Counted from the first letter of the stretch, positions 44,783 through 53,697 are shown. The stretch is DNA of 64,000 bases from Verrucomicrobiaceae bacterium (GCA_947507875.1 CANNQP010000008.1:45222-109221), one strand, 5' to 3'. Notes: generated by a model from the letters alone, not told the origin. Numbers and translations: made by a program.

Positions 44783-44834
44783 GTGCGCTTGAGAGGACTC
44801 GAACCTCCACGATGTTACTCACTAGAACCTGAAT
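44777..44834. repeat. Left attachment repeat (tRNA-Leu 3' fragment)
   Basis: 58 bp identical to 55966-56023; 54 bp are the 3' part of tRNA-Leu(CAG) including the T-arm and CCA, plus 4 bp beyond. The cloverleaf is incomplete because the sequence diverges at the anticodon stem, so it is not a working tRNA gene. Confidence 0.95.
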
Positions 44835-45246
44835 ATTGGCGAAATCATCTGATTTTCAGTAAATTACGGGAGATATTGGGCAATTTTGGGTCAATGTTTG
44901 GAGTGGACTAGCTATGAGTGCAATTGCATGATATTTGGCTACTTCGCAAGCCTCAACTCAGGCTGAAGTGTTCAGAAAAGGATACCCCTGCCTAAATCTC
45001 CTGCATGAGGCCATGGCCTATGAGTGCAAAATCATGAATTCCCATTAACGACCCAAACCGCTAAAATGCTTTTTCAGGTCAGAATGGTTGGCGTCATGAG
45101 CCTAAGCGAGCAGCTTCTGCCACTCCTGAATTTGTTGGCCTTTCGAAATCATAATATGCTGCGATAGCCTGGAGGGAGAGGTTGTGTATGATTTAGGCTT
45201 TTTGACTCTCTTGTCGTTTTGCAGATGGTTTAGGCACCTTTTCTCT
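44835..45246. other. Left end of element, no gene seen
   Basis: About 410 bp of AT-rich sequence between the left repeat and the SUMF1/Ig gene. It has a 12-bp direct repeat CTATGAGTGCAA at 44912 and 45018, each followed by a CATGA shortly after; these could be arm-type recombinase or excisionase sites. No gene is supported. Confidence 0.5.
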
Positions 45247-48033
45247 ATGTTTTTTATGCCAGTCCCTCTTTGTTCTTCCCTCGCCGGCCTCATCCGAGTT
45301 GTGAGTTTTCTGTCTATTTTCTCAATGGCTGTTCTTTCCGATGCGGCCCCCTCCTTGAGCAACCTGACTGTGGCACAACGCCCTGGAAGTAGGCTCGTGG
45401 ATCTCACCTACAATCTCTCAGCGCCAGGCTTGAGTTCTGTGACCATCAAATTGGAGATTTCTAGTGATGGAGGTGCCACATGGAATGTGCCAGCCGTGAC
45501 CGCAGTTGGTTCAGTAGGTAAAAATGTTGTGCCTGGCAACGACAAGGCCATTGTTTGGGATGCAGCAACCGATTGGCCAGGGCAAATCAATGAGCAGATG
45601 CAGTTTAGACTAACTGTAGATGAAGGATTTGCACTTATACCAGGCGGTACTTTTACGATGGGTAGAACTAGTGGTGACACAGACACCAATTCACCACCAG
45701 TTTCGGTTTACGTTAGCCCTTTCTACATGGCCAAATATGAGGTAACGAAAACCTTGTGGGATGAAGTTCGGAATTGGGGACTAGCAAACGGTTACACAGA
45801 TCTTCCCAATGCCAGTGCTAAAGGAGCTGAACATCCAGTGCATAGTATCTCCTGGTATGCAGTTTTGAAGTGGTGCAATGCACGTAGTCAGAAGGAAGGC
45901 CACACGCCATGCTATGCCTTGTTTGGCTCAACCTATAAGACCGGTGACAGTGATACAGTAACTTGTTATTGGAATGCCTCTGGTTACAGACTACCAACTG
46001 AAGCAGAATGGGAAAAAGCAGCACGCGGTGGAGTTAGTGGGCAGAGATTCCCTTGGGGAGATACAATTACTCACAGTCGAGCTAATTATTCTAGTGATGC
46101 CAGCAAAACCTACGATTTGAGCACGACAAGAGGCTATCATCCCAGTTTTGTGACTGGTAGCTCTCCATATACAGCACCTGTTGGAAGTTTTGCTGCGAAC
46201 GGCTATGGTTTGCATGACATGGTAGGAAACGTCTGGGACTATTGCTGGGACTGGTATTCAGAATCATACTATGTGAACGATGCTAGCGACCCACGTGGAC
46301 CCGCATCAGGAATCTATCGTGTAGGCCGAGGCGGTGGTTGGGGCTATGATGCAGGCTACTGCCGAACCTCCGACCGTGTTTACGGGACTCCGAGTATTTC
46401 TAATGACGATAATCTGGGCTTCAGACCTGCTAGGCTACAACCTCCAGCTGTTGCCGCTTCCACTTCGTTGACAATCAATACAACCACTCTTCCTGTTTTA
46501 ACCCTCAATCCTGAAGGCCAAGCCTCTGTTAATCCCAACGCCAGCGTCACGTTCACAGCGACCTATGTTTCTGGTTTACAGCCCTTCACCTATCGCTGGC
46601 GCAGAAATGGCACCACCATCAGCGGAGCCACAGGAAGCAGCTACTCCATCGCCAAAGCGCAGAATAGCCACGAAGGCAGCTATGATTGTGTCATCACCAA
46701 CTCCTACGGGAGCTTCACGACAACGGCGAGTGTACTTTCCGTCAATGACCCTGTGGTGATCTTGACACCTCCTCTAACTCAGGCTGCCAATGTGGGTCAG
46801 GAAGTGACCTTGAATGTGAATGTCACAGGCACTCAGCCTATCGAGTATCAATGGCGCAAAAACGGCACTCCCATTCCCGATGAGAATGCTCCTGGCTTAG
46901 TGTTGGTAGCAGATGCGAACTCGGGTGGCTTTTATGATGTGGTGGTGAGCAATCCTCTGGGCAGTGTGACCTCCCCTGCGGCGACACTTACCGTTTTGGT
47001 GCCGCCAGCTATCACTGCGCATCCTTCCAACCAGAACGTGAGTGTGGGATCTTCGGCCTTTTTCAGTGTCACGGCTTCAGGCCCTGGCTTGACCTACCAA
47101 TGGAGGCGAAATGGAACCAACATCACCGGTCAAACCAACGCCATGCTGATGGTCTCTAATGTGCAAAAGGCCAATGAAGGCGCTTATGATGTGCTAGTGA
47201 AGAACAGCTTTGGTGCGGCGCTCTCCAATCCTGCCTGGCTATCTCTGCCACAGCCGCTTAGCATTACAGAGTCCCCAGAGGATGTGACCGCTGCTCCCGG
47301 TGAGACCGCCTCCTTTTCCGTAACAGCCAGTGGCCAGGGGCTACTAGCCTATCAGTGGAACAAGGACGGCAAACCCATCAAAGACGCCAAATCCAGCACG
47401 CTGACCTTGCCTGTAACGGATGCAGCAGCAACCGCAGGAGCTTATACCGTCACCGTAAGCAGTGGCACCCTGAAGGTGACTTCTGCGCCAGCCTACCTCA
47501 GGGTGACAGATCCGGGCCTCCTGATTTACAAATTTACCATCACAGGCAATTCATTTTCAGGCACCCGCAGTTCTCCGATTGCTCTCACGGGGTTGCTGAT
47601 CGTGGACCGCCTGAATCAGCGGGGGGGAATCATCAGCTATGGCAAGAATGGCAGACTGGACACCTTCCAAGCAGAATTGGATGAAGGATTGCGCACGCAT
47701 TCAACAGGCCCCATCACCAACAGCCAAACCGTGGTGAGCAAAGTGGTGAAGACCGGAGATGCCCCTCAGGAAGAAGTAGCGAGTCTTTGGCTGCGAGGCA
47801 CGGATGGAGCCGTGACCTTCTCAGCAACCGACAAGACCATGGCTCCAAGAACCTTGGCTGGTTTTCAAACAGAGCTTACCCTAGAGGGGGGAACCGATGT
47901 GCAGTCCCTGAGCATCAATGCCACCTTGGACAATGCAGCCTCCCTTCAAGCTCGTCAGGCAGGAGAAACGGTGGAGCAAACGCTGAATCGACTCTCTGCT
48001 GGACTGCAACAACGAGGCTTCATTCGGGAGTGA
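45247..48033 (+). CDS. Secreted SUMF1-like/Ig-repeat protein
   Basis: A 928-residue secreted protein from the ATG at 45247 (a GTG at 45184 is in frame). A signal peptide (LIRVVSFLSIFSMAVLSDAA) is followed by a Fn3-like segment, then a formylglycine-generating-enzyme-like domain (about 135-400: PGGTFTMGRTSGDTD, GYRLPTEAEWEKAARGG, GLHDMVGNVWDYCWDWY, GRGGGWGYDAGYCR). The active FGE keeps two cysteines in the last motif; here only one remains, so sulfatase activation is unlikely. Four Ig-like repeats with the phrase YQWRKNGT/YDVVVSN follow, then an unusual C-terminal domain. Likely an extracellular or surface binding protein. GC content is closer to the chromosome than to the rest of the element. 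Confidence 0.88.
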   Translation: MFFMPVPLCSSLAGLIRVVSFLSIFSMAVLSDAAPSLSNLTVAQRPGSRLVDLTYNLSAPGLSSVTIKLEISSDGGATWNVPAVTAVGSVGKNVVPGNDKAIVWDAATDWPGQINEQMQFRLTVDEGFALIPGGTFTMGRTSGDTDTNSPPVSVYVSPFYMAKYEVTKTLWDEVRNWGLANGYTDLPNASAKGAEHPVHSISWYAVLKWCNARSQKEGHTPCYALFGSTYKTGDSDTVTCYWNASGYRLPTEAEWEKAARGGVSGQRFPWGDTITHSRANYSSDASKTYDLSTTRGYHPSFVTGSSPYTAPVGSFAANGYGLHDMVGNVWDYCWDWYSESYYVNDASDPRGPASGIYRVGRGGGWGYDAGYCRTSDRVYGTPSISNDDNLGFRPARLQPPAVAASTSLTINTTTLPVLTLNPEGQASVNPNASVTFTATYVSGLQPFTYRWRRNGTTISGATGSSYSIAKAQNSHEGSYDCVITNSYGSFTTTASVLSVNDPVVILTPPLTQAANVGQEVTLNVNVTGTQPIEYQWRKNGTPIPDENAPGLVLVADANSGGFYDVVVSNPLGSVTSPAATLTVLVPPAITAHPSNQNVSVGSSAFFSVTASGPGLTYQWRRNGTNITGQTNAMLMVSNVQKANEGAYDVLVKNSFGAALSNPAWLSLPQPLSITESPEDVTAAPGETASFSVTASGQGLLAYQWNKDGKPIKDAKSSTLTLPVTDAAATAGAYTVTVSSGTLKVTSAPAYLRVTDPGLLIYKFTITGNSFSGTRSSPIALTGLLIVDRLNQRGGIISYGKNGRLDTFQAELDEGLRTHSTGPITNSQTVVSKVVKTGDAPQEEVASLWLRGTDGAVTFSATDKTMAPRTLAGFQTELTLEGGTDVQSLSINATLDNAASLQARQAGETVEQTLNRLSAGLQQRGFIRE

Positions 48034-48212
48034 TTAGGAACTAACGATTTTTCACCCCACAAAACCCGAGCTTTCGCCACTTAGTTTCCCACAAGCCGCC
48101 TGAACATTACTGGCTCTTGTCCAACTTTGAGGGGAGCACTACATAGAATACAAAGAAAGTTTACCTTCATTAATTGGCCTTCTAAAATAATAAGAAGGAG
48201 ACGACCAAACCA

Positions 48213-50165
48213 ATGCCTCAAAAGCGCGACCTCAAATACGCAAAGAAAGTTTTTCGGGGTGCTAAGCTGACACTCGAAGCAAGTGCGTACATGGGAAATA
48301 AACATTTGATGCCCTACACATGCATGCGGTGCGGTCATAGAGGGGAATCAAAGCTAAACACCATTCAACAGGGTCGAGGGTGTCCGGTCTGCGGTCGTGC
48401 TAGTGCAGCAAAAAAGCAATTAATGAAAATTAAAAATATAAGGGATGCATTTAAGAGCGTGGGGCTCTCACTTAAACACAATGGTTTGTATGGCGGGTCA
48501 TCTCAGCCGCTTTCTTATAAGTGCGATAAATGCAAATATTCCGGAATGATTTCATATGGTAAAGTTAGACAAGGTAGAGGGTGTAAAGCATGTGGAATTA
48601 AAAGAAGGGGTCAGGGAAACAGGCTAAAACCATCTCTAATTGTGGAACGACTAAAGAGGCGCGCGCTCAAATTAGTAGATACTGTCGAACCTAATGCGGT
48701 CGGCTCGACAGTTGTAGAAGTAAAGTGTGAAACGTGCAAAAGCGTGTTTGCAGAGAAATTTTCGCGTCTTCAAGTCTACAAACACCCATGCCCAATTTGT
48801 CGGCAGGCTAAAAAGATCGAGCACTCAAAAAAGTTAATGCCCGATCTCAACAATGTTAGGAAAGTCTTTGCGGGCGTTGGACTTCAACTACTTGCTACAA
48901 GTTATAATGGCTCTCAAAAGCCACTGGCATATCGGTGCAAACGCTGTGGCTTTGAAGCCACTAAAACTTTTACAGAGGCCTCCTGTAAAAAGTCAGGATG
49001 CTTAATGTGCGGAAGAAAAACATCTGCATTAAAAAGATCAATCGACGTGTCCAAAATGATTCAGATGGCGAAAAGCCTCGGTGTCTCTACCATCGAGAAT
49101 CCAAAGTCTATGGATGATAAGATAAGGGTGTGCTTTGTCTCCTGTGGCCATGAACAAAAAAAATCAATCAGTGCCCTAAAGTATGGAAGTGGATGCAGCA
49201 TATGTTCGAAGAAGCAAGTGAAGACCCTGAATCACTATCAGGATGTCGCTAGGGCAAACGGTGGGCAAATAATTGAAATTGCCAGAAATTCAAGAAGTAA
49301 GGCGAAATGGAAGTGTTCTATCGGCCATGAATTTCGCAGGCCGCTCTCAAGTATTATCTCGTCCGGAGGTTTTTGCCCTCAATGTAGCGCACGACGCTCA
49401 GAACAAGTAACTAAATCCTTAGCCCAGGCCTTGTTTGGGAGACCATTTGACTCAATTCGCTTAAGGGGATCAAAAGGACTGGGCGGCCGGCCTTTGCAGC
49501 TTGATCTTTTCAACGGAGAATTGAAACTGGCCATCGAACATCATGGCAGGCAACACTTAGCGCCAGTTGAATTCTTTGGTGGTAAGGTAAGATTCAAGCA
49601 GCAGCAAAAGCATGATCAAATGAGACGAGATGCATGTGCAGCGGCTGGAATACGATTGATTGAAATAATTCAGATAGGAGAGGTCACCTCGTTGGAAGAC
49701 GCCCGTAGCCAAATAGCAAAGGCTTGCGATGAATTTGGCATAAAACTTCCACCTCATTTTTGGAAAATTGACGTAAACAATCTTTCTCTAAAGAGTGCTC
49801 CGAATGAATATTGGGGGAAAGTATTAAGTGTGGCATCTGAGAGAGGATTTACTCCAAAGGGTGACTCATATGTGAGCGCAATAACGCGTACTTCTTGGGT
49901 GTGCGTAAAAGGCCATACATTTCAAATGAGGCCAAGGGACATACTTTACAGGCGAACAAAGCACTGCCCAATATGCTACAAAATTAACAATTACTGTCCT
50001 GTACTTCTATCGAACTCTAAGGCATTTGAGAATGAGGCCGAGGCTGCGCGCCACCTTGGCGTATCTAAAGCAGCAGTAAATAGAGCTGTAAGAGATGGAT
50101 CGCGTGTGGGCTCCTTACAGGCTAAGAGGATTAGCTATGACGAGTATCTCGCAAGAAATAAGTAG
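48213..50165 (+). CDS. Zinc-ribbon array protein with Vsr/DUF559-like nuclease core
   Basis: A 650-residue protein not matched to a named family. About seven zinc-ribbon units, each with two CxxC-type pairs about 16-20 residues apart (first: C37/C40 with C57/C60), occupy residues 30-395 and 580-610. Between the sixth and seventh lies a nuclease-like core: LQLDLFNGELKLAIEHHGRQH with D431 and E442, then KHDQMRRDACAAAGIRLIEI with D468. This order (D ... E-x-x-G ... H ... D-x-x-R-x-x-x-C, then a strand) fits the PD-(D/E)XK branch of Vsr, DUF559 and EDxHD homing nucleases. The C-terminus resembles a NUMOD1/HTH unit (NEAEAARHLGVSKAAVNRAV). A purine-rich AAGGAG precedes the ATG. Target DNA and role are unknown: homing, defence or element transfer are all possible. 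Confidence 0.82.
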   Translation: MPQKRDLKYAKKVFRGAKLTLEASAYMGNKHLMPYTCMRCGHRGESKLNTIQQGRGCPVCGRASAAKKQLMKIKNIRDAFKSVGLSLKHNGLYGGSSQPLSYKCDKCKYSGMISYGKVRQGRGCKACGIKRRGQGNRLKPSLIVERLKRRALKLVDTVEPNAVGSTVVEVKCETCKSVFAEKFSRLQVYKHPCPICRQAKKIEHSKKLMPDLNNVRKVFAGVGLQLLATSYNGSQKPLAYRCKRCGFEATKTFTEASCKKSGCLMCGRKTSALKRSIDVSKMIQMAKSLGVSTIENPKSMDDKIRVCFVSCGHEQKKSISALKYGSGCSICSKKQVKTLNHYQDVARANGGQIIEIARNSRSKAKWKCSIGHEFRRPLSSIISSGGFCPQCSARRSEQVTKSLAQALFGRPFDSIRLRGSKGLGGRPLQLDLFNGELKLAIEHHGRQHLAPVEFFGGKVRFKQQQKHDQMRRDACAAAGIRLIEIIQIGEVTSLEDARSQIAKACDEFGIKLPPHFWKIDVNNLSLKSAPNEYWGKVLSVASERGFTPKGDSYVSAITRTSWVCVKGHTFQMRPRDILYRRTKHCPICYKINNYCPVLLSNSKAFENEAEAARHLGVSKAAVNRAVRDGSRVGSLQAKRISYDEYLARNK

Positions 50166-50843
50166 GCATCTTATGAATTAATCCAATCTAAACACCTAAA
50201 TTCCGCAATAAGCTAGGGTCTTGTGTTGTGAAAATTTGAAGTGTCGTTGCTGCTGTCAGGACTCTGATCGTTGCAGTCTCTTCAGCCATCCCTGAATGCG
50301 GTCTCAGTTCTGAGGCTTTCGTGTTCCTGGTGGGCCGCATTAACCCCAGCAGCAAGGGCCATACTCATGCAGCATTACCTTGCCGCGTTGGCCGCCACCA
50401 GCAAAACTGGTCCATAAAGAGTGACAGGAAAAGGCAACCTCAAACTCGAAGACCATGATCAAACAGAAGAGACACAAGCCCGAATAAATTATCCTGCTTT
50501 TGCGGGAGTGTGAGACGAGCCAACTTAGCCAGGAGCAGTTTTTGGCAACGAAAGCAGGTCCTGATTGCAAGGCTATGTCTTACGCTCCAAAAGCCGATTG
50601 ACAGGACCTGCATATCCACTCAGAATTCGGCCAGATCTTCTCACTTTGCCTGGACGATAGACTGGATGAGTGCCACAACGATCATGAGCTTTATTTGGAT
50701 ATACTTTGAATTTACCATTGAACACTCAGTATAAATCAAGACGTTCGTTGGTGTTTTATCGAATATAGAAATCTAGCGCGAGTAGATTCAGAAAAAAGTT
50801 TTGTCTTGCCTACAAATCCCTCATCGGTGTAGATATACAATAT
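50166..50843. other. Non-coding or degenerate stretch in element
   Basis: About 680 bp with no intact gene. It contains a possible broken HTH gene (50488-50601). The short frames at 50340-50570 (minus) and 50510-50734 (plus) do not look like proteins. Confidence 0.5.
50488..50601 (+). pseudogene. Possible remnant of XRE-type HTH regulator
   Basis: A 37-codon stretch reads like the start of a Cro/C1-type helix-turn-helix (LLLRECETSQLSQEQFLATKAG) but has a stop in frame just before and ends at TGA. Similar-looking pieces continue in other frames (DRTCIS in the next frame, IFSLCL in the first). It looks like a regulator gene broken by several frameshifts. Chance similarity is possible. Confidence 0.3.
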
Positions 50844-51218
50844 ATGATTCGTCATGGCATTCTAGCAATATTCGCAGTCACCCTCGTAGGTTGTACAGCG
50901 AAAGAAGCGTTCAGGAACTCTGGACTAACGCATGGTCAAGTGCAGATGAGTCTGAAAAGAGGTGTGACCACGCAGACTCAGGTTGTGGAGACATTCGGAG
51001 CCCCAAATATCACATCCCTTGATTCCAAAGGCTGCGAGGTGTGGACCTATCAGCGACACGCTTCTAAAACCCAAGGCTCAAATTCTTATGCTACCCTTGG
51101 TCTGATTGGCGGATCGGCAGATGGTTTTGAGCAGTCTTCTAGGTCCATGACCCTGATCATCAAGTTCAATGAGCACAAAACTGTTACTGATTTTAGCAGT
51201 CAATATTCCAGCTTCTAA
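50844..51218 (+). CDS. Small lipoprotein with SmpA/OmlA (BamE-like) domain
   Basis: A 124-residue lipoprotein. Signal with lipobox LVGC at residue 17 (MIRHGILAIFAVTLVGC). The phrase LKRGVTTQTQVVETFGAPNITSLDSKGCEVWTYQRH is the SmpA/OmlA fold: a G-M/V-T-xxQVxxxFGxP helix followed by a W-x-Y strand. This fold belongs to BamE and to many phage- and plasmid-encoded outer-membrane lipoproteins. It sits three bases ahead of a second lipoprotein gene, and the two look like a unit. Function unknown. Confidence 0.82.
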   Translation: MIRHGILAIFAVTLVGCTAKEAFRNSGLTHGQVQMSLKRGVTTQTQVVETFGAPNITSLDSKGCEVWTYQRHASKTQGSNSYATLGLIGGSADGFEQSSRSMTLIIKFNEHKTVTDFSSQYSSF

Positions 51219-51221
51219 ATT

Positions 51222-51704
51222 ATGAAAATCGCACTCTTCCGCACTTGTATTTATTTCTCTCTGGCCGCAGCTATCACGACGACTTTTACAAGTTGTGTGT
51301 CAGGAGGCTCGAAAAAGTCTGGCCTAGAACTACAAGCTTTTCAGAAAAAAGATTTTGAATGCGAAAAAAAAGTCGCCTTCGCCTCAACTATTTCTGTCTT
51401 TCAAGATTTGGGATATATCATCAAATCAGCTGATCTCGAAACTGGTTTAATTTCTGCTTCAAGCCCGACTAAAAACCTACATTTTTATGGTAGTTATATG
51501 TCCAACACTGAAGCAAGTGCATTCATTGAGGAGTTGGTTCCCAAGAAAAGTTCTATACGCCTCAATTTTGTGAAAGTGAACGAAAGCTCCTCTGGCTATG
51601 GAATGAAATCAAAGTATGATAGTCCTATCGAGACAGCTGATGCCTACGAAAATGCATTTGGAAAGATTCGCGAGGCAATCTTCATTAGAACAAACAGCAG
51701 GTAA
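51222..51704 (+). CDS. Small lipoprotein of unknown function
   Basis: A 160-residue lipoprotein with lipobox FTSC at residue 25 (MKIALFRTCIYFSLAAAITTTFTSC). The rest is a soluble domain with a central phrase VFQDLGYIIKSADLETGLISASS, which recalls small outer-membrane lipoproteins that often follow SmpA-like genes. Start is 3 bp behind the previous stop, so both are certainly co-transcribed. It does not match any family I can name. Confidence 0.8.
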   Translation: MKIALFRTCIYFSLAAAITTTFTSCVSGGSKKSGLELQAFQKKDFECEKKVAFASTISVFQDLGYIIKSADLETGLISASSPTKNLHFYGSYMSNTEASAFIEELVPKKSSIRLNFVKVNESSSGYGMKSKYDSPIETADAYENAFGKIREAIFIRTNSR

Positions 51705-51728
51705 TACATTATAATTCAGAGAGACTTA

Positions 51729-51980
51729 TTAACCTAACTTGTTTGTTAATCTCTCACTTAGGCAATATAAACAGAACCCATAAAAGTTGAGGATTTCAGT
51801 ATCATACGATTTGTAGCAGACAGCTCTTGAACTGAGGTAGATGGGATTGAGTAAACATTTATTTTGATAGCGTTTTACTGTCATTGAAGAAACGCCTAGC
51901 TTTTTGGCAACAAGTTGTCGTGACAGTAGGGCAGAGTTTGGATTTTGAACGTCGATGGTGCGTTTGTGGTTTGTTTTCAT
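51729..51980 (-). CDS. HTH protein, candidate excisionase or regulator
   Basis: An 83-residue protein with a MerR/AlpA-like helix-turn-helix (SRQLVAKKLGVSSMTVKRYQ, residues about 20-39) followed by a short wing and a Cys-rich tail. Recombination directionality factors (Xis) of tRNA-integrated elements are often of this size and fold, and this one is the only such gene in the element. Transcriptional regulation of the polymerase-like gene, 220 bp away on the same strand, is the alternative. Confidence 0.65.
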   Translation of the reverse strand: MKTNHKRTIDVQNPNSALLSRQLVAKKLGVSSMTVKRYQNKCLLNPIYLSSRAVCYKSYDTEILNFYGFCLYCLSERLTNKLG

Positions 51981-52151
51981 TTTTGGTAAAGTTTTGACGG
52001 ATGTGCGTGAGGGATGATTTAAATTTTGGATTTGCTAACTTTTCTGGGAAGCCTTTCAGAGCGGAAATGGTCTGAAATTTCTACGAGTCAGAATCTGGGA
52101 ATCGCCGGCCTCATGGACGGATGCCTGATCAATGACAGTTTGTGAAAATTT

Positions 52152-52198
52152 GGGTGAGGGGCTCGATTTATACAAAAGAGCCGACTCACCCATTTTTT
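52152..52198. terminator. Hairpin downstream of polymerase-like gene
   Basis: An interrupted stem, GGGTGAG-GGCTC with GAGCC-CTCACCC, next to six T on the plus strand; on the minus strand (the polymerase-like gene direction) the tail is AAATTTT. Possibly bidirectional. Confidence 0.5.
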
Positions 52199-52200
52199 GG

Positions 52201-53691
52201 TTAGGCTGCCATAAGGAGACTCTGATCTTTAAGATGTAGATTTTCAGGAAGCTTTTGTTTGGCGTTTCCTGGGCATTTTAACGCATCTGAATGCATTTCC
52301 GCTGTAGTGACACTCGGGAGAGGTTCGGACGCGAGGTTTTTGGCTTTAGTGCGCGTGAAGACCCCGTGAGCCTCTGCAACCTCATTCATGACTTTAACAA
52401 CAGTTTCTTTATGACTCTGTTGGCAAAGCAGAGCGTCATAAACATAAAGGACATAGATTCCCTTCTCATTGAGTCGCCTAATGGCTTCCGTCATGATTTC
52501 TACCTCTTTGGTGAACATTCGCTTTGAGGTCGTTTTGTAGCCATGTTTCCTCTTCTCATCGACCAGAGCTTTCATCATTTCGCGCTCTGTTTCCCGATAG
52601 TAGTTCCAAAGATCTGGATAAAATAATTCCATATCAAAAACCTCCATATTGAAGAAAGAGAGGTGCTGATTCTTGAACTGAGCAATTGGCTTTTCCTTTT
52701 TGTTTTGATTGAGCATCACCTCTTTCATTTGCTCTGCCACTTCTTCATGTTTCAGAAATTGACCCTTTCCTCCATACAGAGTCATTATGATATTTGGATG
52801 CAGAGCCGTGAAATCACATTCAGTGAGGAATTCACCATTAATCTTGAAAAGTCCTCTGATCCAAGATGGCATGAGAGTGATGCTATCAGTGATTCGACCA
52901 CCAGCATATTTGCTTTGAATACTGGGAATGCGCAGATGCAGTCTGGTAAGATTTTTGAAGATCGTTAAATGATCTTCGAGAAAGTCAATTTGCTTTAACT
53001 CTTTTGGAGTTCCGAACTGATATTTTGGTTTTTTGTTCTGATAAACAAGCTTTTTGCCTTTTTTGGTTCTGAAATTGGGATCTTTGCACTTGGCTTTACC
53101 AATCTTTTCAAGGTCTTTCAGACTGGGCAATTCGAGGGATTGATACACTGCCAGCAGGTTTGCTATAATGGGGTGACTCTTATAGCGCTTTAACCAAGAT
53201 ACCATGTTTCGACAGTAGGCCTTTTTAACAACACTTGTTTTGAAGGTGTATTTTAACAGCTTACCCTTCTGGTAACATGGTGTGAAGCTGTAGAGGTAAC
53301 TGTGGTGGTTTGCACTGTAGTTCTCTCTGTTGATGAATGCTCCTTTTAAAGGGGTTCCTTTCTGACAGGCCTCCACGACCTTCTTATAAGGAGCTGGTGC
53401 CAAGAGATTAGTGAGCAATTTTGAAGAGAGCGAGCAGCCTTTGGTTTTCTTTTCTTCTTTTTCTTCTTTTTGCTCTTCATCTGATCTGTGATGAATGTAT
53501 GAGCAGAACAAGAGAACGAACTCTCTGGCAGCTTCAACGCTGGGATGGATCGCAAGAAGATCGTTTTTATCCATGTGATTTACAGCTGCCTTCAGCTTGG
53601 ATGGAATCAGGACTGAAGGTTTTTCCAAATCAATCCTGAGGGACTTCAGAAGAATATTTTTTATTTCATTTTTAGTGTATTTGTTGGTCAT
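52201..53691 (-). CDS. Palm-domain polymerase-like protein of mobile element
   Basis: A 496-residue basic protein, not recognised as a named family. TECDFTALHPNIIMTLYGG (D293) looks like motif A of family A/B polymerases (D-x-S-x-h-H/Y-P). MTEAIRRLNEKGIYVLYVYDALLC (D419) fits motif C of family A (V-H-D-E/A, preceded by a helix of the type E-x-x-x-M/L-x-x-A-x-x-x-L). A Lys/Phe-rich stretch in between (about 300-370) would hold the O-helix. The N-terminus is Lys/Arg-rich with no exonuclease motifs seen. Replication of the element by its own polymerase is the hypothesis. Motif B cannot be placed confidently. Confidence 0.6.
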   Translation of the reverse strand: MTNKYTKNEIKNILLKSLRIDLEKPSVLIPSKLKAAVNHMDKNDLLAIHPSVEAAREFVLLFCSYIHHRSDEEQKEEKEEKKTKGCSLSSKLLTNLLAPAPYKKVVEACQKGTPLKGAFINRENYSANHHSYLYSFTPCYQKGKLLKYTFKTSVVKKAYCRNMVSWLKRYKSHPIIANLLAVYQSLELPSLKDLEKIGKAKCKDPNFRTKKGKKLVYQNKKPKYQFGTPKELKQIDFLEDHLTIFKNLTRLHLRIPSIQSKYAGGRITDSITLMPSWIRGLFKINGEFLTECDFTALHPNIIMTLYGGKGQFLKHEEVAEQMKEVMLNQNKKEKPIAQFKNQHLSFFNMEVFDMELFYPDLWNYYRETEREMMKALVDEKRKHGYKTTSKRMFTKEVEIMTEAIRRLNEKGIYVLYVYDALLCQQSHKETVVKVMNEVAEAHGVFTRTKAKNLASEPLPSVTTAEMHSDALKCPGNAKQKLPENLHLKDQSLLMAA

Positions 53692-53697
53692 AAGACT

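Noticed and set aside
44781..44834. A second tRNA-Leu gene
   Set aside because: Only the 3' 54 bases match; sequence diverges in the anticodon stem, so no cloverleaf can form. It is an attachment remnant.
45247..48033. Diversity-generating retroelement target
   Set aside because: The SUMF1-like fold prompted the idea, but no reverse transcriptase or template repeat is present in the window.
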